Below the pieces are notes generated by a model. It was given only the letters and a program-made list of their open reading frames with translations. It was not told the DNA's origin and made no database searches. Shown here piece by piece: positions 6,789 to 13,063 of a stretch of DNA of 22,423 nucleotides; position 1 is the first letter of the stretch; each line of letters starts with the position of its first letter. The position numbers and the translations under genes are program-made. Origin of the DNA: a bacterium (GTDB lineage Bacteria; Patescibacteriota; Minisyncoccia; Minisyncoccales; CG1-02-41-26); contig JAGYMG010000005.1 of NCBI GenBank assembly GCA_018400675.1, forward strand, positions 1-22,423, read 5' to 3'.

Positions 6789-8345
6789 TTAACTGATCCA
6801 ATATTTCTGTTTGGTCATCTTATCTCTCTTGAATTGAACTGTTTTTATTTTTTTTCTAGCCTCTTTGAGTATTTTTTTATATTCTTTGTCTTCCAGAGAC
6901 GATAATGCTTTTACTCTTGTTGTTAGGTATTTTTTTGAATTATATGCTGGTTTTTCTAATATCTCGCTTAAAAGAATATCTAATATTTCGCCTATGCGGG
7001 GACCGGGTTGTGTCTTGAGTAATTTCATTATTGCATTACCGTTAATCTTGAGTTTTTCCACGCTGATAGGATCCTGGGAAACCTTATCAATAAGATATTC
7101 CAGATGTCTTAGTTTATAGGGTTTTGCCTTGGGTACGCCAGAGCCGATCCGATCGCAGGTTCTGAGTTGGATGAGTTCGGGCATATTGTCCTGTCCAACC
7201 TGACGTATTAACTTTCTGACAGAAGACTCTCCTACCTCATCCACGTTGTAGTAAAAAAGGTGATACCTGACGAGGGTGACTATTTTTTGGATATCCTTGC
7301 CAGGGAATTTTAATCGCTGGAGTATTTTTTTAGTCATTCTTGCTCCGATAACCTCATGGTTGTAAAAAGTAGAGTCTAGTCCTTCTCCTTCTTTTGTCTT
7401 GGGCTTGGCTATGTCATGGAGTAGAGCAGCCAAGCGAACGTGTTGGGAATAACTCTTCTGGCAGGCATAGTTGAGGCTCAAGAGATTGTGTTGGTAGATT
7501 TGATAGATGTGATGTTTATTCTGGCCCACAGCAAAACCTTGTTCCAATTCAGGGATAATATATTCTAACAGCTTTAGTCTTCTTAAAAGCTCTATCCCCC
7601 GGGCGCCATTAGTTGACATAATAATCTTTATTAATTCCTCCCGAATTCTCTCTTGAGATATTGCAGCTAAGCTGGCAGCCTTATGCTTAATAGCCTGCTT
7701 GGTTTTTTCTTCAATGATCCATATGGTATTTTTTTCTAAGGTAACTGCAAAGCGAACAGCGCGCATCAATCTCAGAGCGTCTTCTGAAAATCTTTTCTCT
7801 GGCTTGCCTACGGTGCGGATTATTTTATTTTTGAGGTCACCCTGTCCTTGGAAGGGGTCAATAATGGCGATGTTTGTTTCTATCCCTGGATAAATGCCAC
7901 CAGCTGATTTCCCGTAGAACTGTCCTAAGGGGCTAGGCTCTATTGAGAGCTGTGTCTCAATGTCCATAGCCATAGCATTGATTGTAAAATCCCGGCGGCT
8001 AAGATCTTCTGTTATTGTTTCAGCCCATTTTATTTTATCGGGGTGTCTCTTGTCACTGTATGCTTCATCGATACGATAGGGAGTGATTTCTACTGCCTTG
8101 AGACTATCTTTCTTTGATCGGGTTAAAACAGTAACCGTTCCAAATTTATTATTAGAATAACTCTGAGGGAATATTCTACTAATGGTCTGGGGTGTGGCAT
8201 TAGTAGCTATATCCCAATCTTTGGGCTCAACGCCTCTTAACCCATCCCTCACACAGCCACCAACGACATGGGCTTGGTAGTTATTTTCTTTGAGCCGGCC
8301 AATAATTATTTTTATTTCTTTTGGAATATCCATAGCTATTGCCAT
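6789..8345 (-). CDS. cca: CCA tRNA nucleotidyltransferase (class II) with HD domain
   Basis: Adds the 3'-terminal CCA to tRNAs. The N-terminal polymerase-beta-like head shows VVGGCVRDGL and the metal-binding DWD. RRDFTINAMA and the EDALRLMRAVRFA motif follow. The C-terminal half carries an HD domain (LLHDIAKPKT) often fused to bacterial enzymes of this class. A segment of roughly 25 residues rich in Gly/Pro/Ser is inserted between the INAMA and DPF motifs. I take the ATG at 8345 (MAIAMDIPKE, about 518 residues). A TTG nine codons upstream (8372) and an ATG four codons downstream (8333) are alternatives, and none has a good ribosome site. Directly downstream lie two tRNA genes, both lacking encoded CCA, so enzyme and substrates are probably cotranscribed. 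Confidence 0.94.
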   Translation of the reverse strand: MAIAMDIPKEIKIIIGRLKENNYQAHVVGGCVRDGLRGVEPKDWDIATNATPQTISRIFPQSYSNNKFGTVTVLTRSKKDSLKAVEITPYRIDEAYSDKRHPDKIKWAETITEDLSRRDFTINAMAMDIETQLSIEPSPLGQFYGKSAGGIYPGIETNIAIIDPFQGQGDLKNKIIRTVGKPEKRFSEDALRLMRAVRFAVTLEKNTIWIIEEKTKQAIKHKAASLAAISQERIREELIKIIMSTNGARGIELLRRLKLLEYIIPELEQGFAVGQNKHHIYQIYQHNLLSLNYACQKSYSQHVRLAALLHDIAKPKTKEGEGLDSTFYNHEVIGARMTKKILQRLKFPGKDIQKIVTLVRYHLFYYNVDEVGESSVRKLIRQVGQDNMPELIQLRTCDRIGSGVPKAKPYKLRHLEYLIDKVSQDPISVEKLKINGNAIMKLLKTQPGPRIGEILDILLSEILEKPAYNSKKYLTTRVKALSSLEDKEYKKILKEARKKIKTVQFKRDKMTKQKYWIS

Positions 8346-8383
8346 TATGGCTGAAAAAATAACTTTTTTCAATTAAGCGGATC

Positions 8384-8412
8384 TTGATTTGAGCCTGTTT
8401 TTTTGCTAAAAA
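8384..8412 (+). promoter_or_regulatory. Possible promoter for tRNA-Arg
   Basis: TTGATT (8384-8389), 17 bases, TAAAAA (8407-8412), about 10 bases before the tRNA 5' end. The position is plausible, but the -10 is weak. Confidence 0.3.
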
Positions 8413-8422
8413 TATAGATATC

Positions 8423-8496
8423 GCCCCCGTAGCTCAATTGGATAGAGCGTGTAGCTTCGGACTACAAGGCTGTACGTTCGAGTCGTACCGGGGGCA
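8423..8496 (+). tRNA. tRNA-Arg (anticodon TCG)
   Basis: 74-base cloverleaf: acceptor GCCCCCG/CGGGGGC, D arm GCTC-AATTGGATA-GAGC, anticodon arm TGTAG-CTTCGGA-CTACA, T arm GTACG-TTCGAGT-CGTAC, discriminator A, no encoded CCA. Its first 20 bases are identical to those of tRNA-Lys on the far side of the pilin gene. Confidence 0.93.
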
Positions 8497-8518
8497 CTAT
8501 AACTAATCAGCTAACGAT

Positions 8519-9928
8519 ATGTCATCTTTTAAGAAAATTGTCCTCTGTTTACTCTTTGCTCTTGCCCTGACCGAGCTATTGCTGCCTCTATCAGTTTCAG
8601 CTGGAGACTATCAAGACGTTCAAGGTCGTTTGATCCATTACGAAGGACTGGTGCCCTGCGGTAAGGGTCAGGACAATCTAGCCGCAGGCGAGAGTGCCTT
8701 GGTGGCTGAACCCTGTCAGCTCTGCCACCTCTTTGTAATGATCGATGGGATTATTGATTTTATGATAAATATTATTCTGGCTCCCCTGGTTATCTTTATG
8801 ATAGCCATCGCTGGGATAATGTTTTTCTTTGCTGGCACCAACCCCGAGATGCTGAGTAAGGCCAAGCAGCTCCTGAAGTCAATCGTCATCGGTCTCTTAA
8901 TCATCTTCTCTGCCTACGTTATTATTGGCTCCTTTTTCACAGCCATTGGCCTGGCAGATGACAACCCTATCAAGGACTGGTTCCAGGGTGATGGTTTCAC
9001 CTTTATCTGCCCCATTGATTACTCCGAGACCAATGGTGGTGCTGGGGGTAATGGTAGTAATGGTGGTAATGGGAATGTTACTATTCACGAGAAACAGACT
9101 GATCCAAATGGTGGAGAAATTCAAACAGTTTACGAAGAATGTTCTGAGAACGAGGGTCTTTTAAGTCATGAGTGTTTAGTTGCTCAGGGAGAAGAAGAAA
9201 CCACAATACTGATAGACGAGGGTGCTTGGGGTGATAATGGCTGGTTCTGTAAGTTTGAAAGCCTTGTTGATAATGCTGCTCCTGTTGGTGAAGTAAAAAT
9301 AGGTTGTGGGCCCGAAGGAACCGATGTTGCTCTTACTGAAGAAGAATGTGAGGCTCAAGGCGGTTTTTGGTGGGGGGACGAATGTCATGACGGAGAATGG
9401 CATCCCTGTATTCCCTACCCGGAATATGGTGAAAGTTGTCAGGGAGAGGCACTGGTTACTTTTGAACTTGGCTATTGTAAAGGTTGTCCTGGAGGAATGA
9501 CAGCTCAGTCAGGTGAATGCTATAAATCTACTGGCTGGACGTCTTATACATCTTCAGGTGGTTATGTAAGTGATAGTGGAGACTGGTGTTGTAATGTTCC
9601 TGATGATAATAGTCCAAGATATAATTTTGTTTATTGTGTGCCAGAGACAGACGATGGAGAGGTTACTAACGAAGAAGAAAATACGGGGGAGGAAGGAGAA
9701 GAAGAAACATATTCAAAGTTTGGGCAATCAGACTCGACTGCTGAGATTAAAGTAGTGGCCAATTGTGGAGAGGGAGTATTTAAGGAGGGTAGCTGTGATC
9801 CAGGAGAGGACACTCTTGTTGATGGTGAGGGGCAAGAAGATAATGGATATTATTGTAATTTTAAGAAAGTACCACTCGTGGATGCTTTACCCAGTGGGAC
9901 AACTACAGTTATTTGTATTGTAGAATGA
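8519..9928 (+). CDS. T4SS-type (VirB2/TrbC-like) pilin with cysteine-rich C-terminal extension
   Basis: 469 residues. A signal peptide (1-28, ending SVSAG) and a short segment with CQLC lead into two long hydrophobic helices at about 74-107 and 118-146, joined by a short TNPEMLSKAKQ loop. This is the compact two-helix arrangement of the T4SS_pilin/VirB2-like proteins common in Patescibacteria. A Gly/Asn linker (173-186) then leads to a large acidic, cysteine-rich region ending at the stop. Two related segments (about 208-263 and 415-466) share a DNGxxCxF core. The pilin part alone is a normal length, and the extension roughly triples it. The extension looks more AT-rich than the pilin part, so it may have a different origin. 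The gene lies between tRNA-Arg and tRNA-Lys, and its TGA is one base from the tRNA-Lys 5' end. It probably forms or decorates a cell-surface structure; its binding target is unknown. Confidence 0.78.
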   Translation: MSSFKKIVLCLLFALALTELLLPLSVSAGDYQDVQGRLIHYEGLVPCGKGQDNLAAGESALVAEPCQLCHLFVMIDGIIDFMINIILAPLVIFMIAIAGIMFFFAGTNPEMLSKAKQLLKSIVIGLLIIFSAYVIIGSFFTAIGLADDNPIKDWFQGDGFTFICPIDYSETNGGAGGNGSNGGNGNVTIHEKQTDPNGGEIQTVYEECSENEGLLSHECLVAQGEEETTILIDEGAWGDNGWFCKFESLVDNAAPVGEVKIGCGPEGTDVALTEEECEAQGGFWWGDECHDGEWHPCIPYPEYGESCQGEALVTFELGYCKGCPGGMTAQSGECYKSTGWTSYTSSGGYVSDSGDWCCNVPDDNSPRYNFVYCVPETDDGEVTNEEENTGEEGEEETYSKFGQSDSTAEIKVVANCGEGVFKEGSCDPGEDTLVDGEGQEDNGYYCNFKKVPLVDALPSGTTTVICIVE

Positions 9929-9929
9929 A

Positions 9930-10002
9930 GCCCCCGTAGCTCAATTGGAAGAGCAGTTGCCTCTTAAGCAATTGGTTCCAGGTTCGAGTCCTGGTGGGGG
10001 CA
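9930..10002 (+). tRNA. tRNA-Lys (anticodon CTT)
   Basis: 73-base cloverleaf: acceptor GCCCCCG/TGGGGGC, D arm GCTC-AATTGGAA-GAGC, anticodon arm GTTGC-CTCTTAA-GCAAT, T arm CCAGG-TTCGAGT-CCTGG, discriminator A, no encoded CCA. It begins after a single base following the pilin TGA, so it may be processed from a pilin-tRNA transcript. Confidence 0.93.
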
Positions 10003-10016
10003 CAATGTCTTAATCC

Positions 10017-10051
10017 GGGAGGGATAAAAATTGTAAAATAACAATATATTT
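10017..10051 (+). promoter_or_regulatory. rpsO leader: distant Shine-Dalgarno and small hairpin
   Basis: GGGAGGG at 10017-10023 is the only strong ribosome-site match, but it lies 28 bases before the rpsO ATG. Between them ATTGT (10030-10034) can pair with ACAAT (10041-10045) around a 6-base loop. If folded, the hairpin would bring the site to about 12 bases from the ATG. S15 is known to autoregulate through its leader in several bacteria. Whether this leader does so is unknown. Confidence 0.3.
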
Positions 10052-10321
10052 ATGTTAAAAAAAGAAGAAAAAACAAAGATCATTAATGAAACCCAAGGGC
10101 ATGATAAGGACACTGGTTCAGCCGATGTCCAGATTTCTTTATTAAGCAAGGAAATTAAAAAATTACTCGGTCATTTAAAGGAGCATCCTAAGGACAATCA
10201 TTCCCGACGAGGCTTGTTAAAAATGGTTGTTAAAAGAAGGAGATTGCTTAATTATCTTCAGAATAAAGATAAAAGAAAATATACTGCGATTTTGAAAAAA
10301 ATAGGACTCAGTAAAAAATAA
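10052..10321 (+). CDS. rpsO: 30S ribosomal protein S15
   Basis: 89 residues, the usual S15 length. The conserved run of S15 is clear: TGSADVQISLL, then HPKDNHSRRGLLKMV and RRRLLNYLQ near the C-terminus. It binds the central domain of 16S rRNA and is needed early in 30S platform assembly. The gene order rpsO...pnp is conserved in many bacteria; here an NYN-domain gene has been placed between them. The ATG at 10052 matches the family N-terminus. See the leader entry for the unusual ribosome-site spacing. Confidence 0.97.
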   Translation: MLKKEEKTKIINETQGHDKDTGSADVQISLLSKEIKKLLGHLKEHPKDNHSRRGLLKMVVKRRRLLNYLQNKDKRKYTAILKKIGLSKK

Positions 10322-10332
10322 TAAAAAGTGAT

Positions 10333-10842
10333 ATGTTATTAAAACCCAAAGAACAAAGGGTAGAGGTGTTGATAGATGTCCAAAACCTTTACCATTCAGC
10401 TAAGAATATTTATAATGCCCGGGTTAATTTTAAAAATATCCTTAAGAAAGCGCTCTCTGGCCGCAAGTTTATCAGAGCTTTTGGTTATGTTGTCAGAACA
10501 AAAACCGGAGAAGAAAAGCCTTTCTTTGAGGCTCTAACAAAATTAGGCATAGAAACAAAAGTAAGGGATCTCCAGGAGTTTTATGGGGGAGCCAAGAAAG
10601 CCGATTGGGATGTGGGCATAGTCATTGATGCCATTAGGACTGCTCAAGGAGTAGATGTTATTGTTCTCTGTTCTGGCGATGGCGATTTTATCCCTTTGGT
10701 TGAATATCTAAAAAATAAAGGTAAAAGAGTTGAGATTATGGCTTTTGGCAAAACAACTTCTTCCAAGCTGAAAGAGACAGCGGATGAGTTTATAGATATT
10801 GGCAAGAGTCCTAAGACTTTTTTGCTAAGGAAGAATGTATAA
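10333..10842 (+). CDS. NYN-domain (LabA/DUF88-like) putative ribonuclease
   Basis: 169 residues forming a single NYN (PIN-like, LabA/DUF88) domain. Acidic residues expected in the metal site are visible: D15 in VLIDVQNLY, D93 and D99 in DWDVGIVIDA, and D116/D118 in SGDGDF. A C-terminal IDIG motif typical of the family is also present. Members with known activity are metal-dependent RNases, but substrates vary, so the exact role is inferred. Its last 8 bases (ATGTATAA) overlap the start of pnp, suggesting translational coupling with a 3'-5' exoribonuclease. It follows rpsO by 11 bases. A joint role in RNA decay or rRNA processing is a reasonable guess from context. Confidence 0.88.
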   Translation: MLLKPKEQRVEVLIDVQNLYHSAKNIYNARVNFKNILKKALSGRKFIRAFGYVVRTKTGEEKPFFEALTKLGIETKVRDLQEFYGGAKKADWDVGIVIDAIRTAQGVDVIVLCSGDGDFIPLVEYLKNKGKRVEIMAFGKTTSSKLKETADEFIDIGKSPKTFLLRKNV

Positions 10843-12970
10843 ATTTGATCTTGAATTAAATAAAAAAAATCTCCATTGCGAAATTGGAGGCTTGGCCGAA
10901 AGAGCATCCGGTTGTGTCTTTATTCAATATGGAGAAACCTCTATCTTAGCTGTAGCCCAATTAGGAGAGGAAAAAGAAGAGCTAGACTACTTTCCTCTTA
11001 ATTGCCGCTTTGAGGAAAGATATTATGCGGCTGGTAGGATTCGGGGCTCGCGTTTTGTCAAAAGAGAAGGCAGACCCTCTGACCATTCGGTTTTAATCTC
11101 CAGAATCATTGATCGGGCGATCAGACCGCGTTTTCCTAAAAACTTTAAAAGAGAAGTCCAGATACTGGACACGTGTCTTTCCTGGGACGAAGAGAACGAC
11201 CCGGCTGTGTTGGGTTTGATAGGCACATCGTTGAGCTTGGCGATTTCTGAAATTCCTTGGGCAGGACCAGTAGCGGCTGTGCGGATAGGCCGGCAGGACG
11301 ATCAATTAGTGATTAACCCTACTATTAAAGAAAGAGAAGCAGGCAAGATGGATATTCTTTTTTCAGCCGTTGAAAAAGACGGTGATGTTCTGATAAATAT
11401 GATGGAGATTGAGGGCGATGAATTGTCAGAAGATGTTATTGAAGCAGCCTTTAATCTGGCCAAACCTCAGTTAAAAAAAATAATAGACTTCCAGAAAGAG
11501 ATTGTCGGCAAGGTGGGTAAAGAAAAAACATCCCTGCCCGCAGTGGAGCAGGATAAGGCATTAGAGCAAATAGTCAAGGATTTCTTAAAAGATAAATTGG
11601 AGTCTGTGGTCTATCAAGCGGATAACAAAAAAAGGGACGAAGATTTAAAGGAGCTTAAAAAAGCTCTCCGGTTAGCTATTGAAGATAATTACCAGGAAGA
11701 AACATTAAAAAAAGAAAAGACCAAACAAGGAGAAAATATTTTTTATGAAGTCTTTGAGGAGACACTTAAAAATAATATTCTTGAAAAAGAAAAAAGACCT
11801 GACGGCCGCGGATTGGATGATGTTAGGAAGATAGACACAGCTGTTGCACTCTTGCCAGTAGTCCACGGTTCCGGTCTTTTTTCCCGCGGTTTGACCAAGG
11901 TCTTATCAATAATTACCTTAGGTTCTCCTGATGATAGACAAATTCTGGACGAGATGGAATTGACCGGCAAGAAAAATTTTATCCACTTTTATAATTTCCC
12001 CCCTTATTCGTCTGGAGAAACAGGTCCTATCAGAGGGCCCGGACGACGGGAAATAGGTCATGGTGCTTTGGCTGAAAAAGCTCTTCGGCCGGTTATCCCC
12101 GATTTTCAAGAATTTCCTTATACGATTCTTATAGTCTCAGAGGTTTTGTCTTCTAATGGCTCTACCAGCATGGCTGCGGTCTCTGGATCTAGCCTTTCTT
12201 TGATGGATGCGGGCGTGCCTATTAAAAATCCGGTAGCTGGCATTGCCATGGGGATTGTTGAAGGTGCTAGTGGCCAGTATAAATTATTGACTGATATCCA
12301 GGGGCCTGAAGATGGTCATGGCGGCATGGATTTTAAAGTAGCGGGGACAGAGAAAGGAATCACTGCTATTCAGTTGGATGTAAAAATAGACGGAATAAAT
12401 GATAAGATATTAAAAGAGGTTTTAATAAAAGCTAAAAAAGCAAGGCTGAAGATACTTGCTGAAACAGGTAAAACCTTAGCTCAACCGAGACCTACCTTAA
12501 CCAAGAGAGCACCCATTATCCTAAAGATAGCCATAGACCCGGAAAAAATAGGGTTGGTTGTTGGCAGCGGCGGCAGGGTGATTAATGAAATAATTGATAC
12601 CTGTAATGTGGATATTAACATTGAAGACTCCGGTGATGTGTTTGTAGTTGCTAAGGATAGGGAGTCCGGGGAGAAGGCTATAGAATGGGTGAAGAACCTG
12701 ACCAAGGAGGTAGAGGTTGGAGAGACATATCAAGGCACGGTTAAGCGCATCTTGGATTTTGGGGCTTTTGTTGAAATACTACCCGGCCAGGAGGGGATGG
12801 TCCATATCTCTCAGTTTGTTCCGGAACGCATAAACAAAATCACAGATTTGGTTCATGTGGGCGATGTTATCCCGGTAAAAGTTATTGGCGTTGACGAGAT
12901 GGGTAAGATTGGTCTCTCGGCTAAGGAGGCTGGCTTTAAGCCAAAAAAAGATAGTAGAGACAAAAAATAG
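10835..12970 (+). CDS. pnp: Polyribonucleotide nucleotidyltransferase (PNPase)
   Basis: Phosphorolytic 3'-5' exoribonuclease, acting as a trimer in mRNA decay. The 711 residues show the full family layout: first RNase PH-like domain, all-helical linker, and second RNase PH-like domain with RPDGRGLDD, NFPPYSSGETG, RREIGHGALA and the catalytic aspartates in EDGHGGMDFKV. A KH domain (GLVVGSGGRVINEI) and a C-terminal S1 domain (GTVKRILDFGAFVEI) follow. The start ATG lies inside the NYN gene (8-base overlap). No terminator is evident after the stop, so transcription may continue into the coiled-coil gene. Confidence 0.97.
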   Translation: MYKFDLELNKKNLHCEIGGLAERASGCVFIQYGETSILAVAQLGEEKEELDYFPLNCRFEERYYAAGRIRGSRFVKREGRPSDHSVLISRIIDRAIRPRFPKNFKREVQILDTCLSWDEENDPAVLGLIGTSLSLAISEIPWAGPVAAVRIGRQDDQLVINPTIKEREAGKMDILFSAVEKDGDVLINMMEIEGDELSEDVIEAAFNLAKPQLKKIIDFQKEIVGKVGKEKTSLPAVEQDKALEQIVKDFLKDKLESVVYQADNKKRDEDLKELKKALRLAIEDNYQEETLKKEKTKQGENIFYEVFEETLKNNILEKEKRPDGRGLDDVRKIDTAVALLPVVHGSGLFSRGLTKVLSIITLGSPDDRQILDEMELTGKKNFIHFYNFPPYSSGETGPIRGPGRREIGHGALAEKALRPVIPDFQEFPYTILIVSEVLSSNGSTSMAAVSGSSLSLMDAGVPIKNPVAGIAMGIVEGASGQYKLLTDIQGPEDGHGGMDFKVAGTEKGITAIQLDVKIDGINDKILKEVLIKAKKARLKILAETGKTLAQPRPTLTKRAPIILKIAIDPEKIGLVVGSGGRVINEIIDTCNVDINIEDSGDVFVVAKDRESGEKAIEWVKNLTKEVEVGETYQGTVKRILDFGAFVEILPGQEGMVHISQFVPERINKITDLVHVGDVIPVKVIGVDEMGKIGLSAKEAGFKPKKDSRDKK

Positions 12971-12984
12971 GAAAGAGAATAAAA

Positions 12985-13032
12985 GGATATTGCTAAAGAG
13001 ATATCCAAAAGGAGAATAAGATGTTAGAATAA
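12985..13032 (+). other. Hairpin and three-codon mini-ORF before the coiled-coil gene
   Basis: GGATAT (12985-12990) pairs with ATATCC (13001-13006). It is followed by AAAAGGAG (13007-13014) and an ATG at 13021 that reads Met-Leu-Glu-stop. The well-spaced ribosome site thus serves a three-codon frame, while the long gene's ATG at 13064 has none. It may be a leader signal or chance. Confidence 0.25.
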
Positions 13033-13063
13033 TAACAAAGATAAGATTTTTATTCTATAATCT

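Noticed and set aside
13056..13061. TATAAT two bases before the coiled-coil ATG
   Set aside because: A -10 there would start transcription inside the gene, and no -35 is evident.
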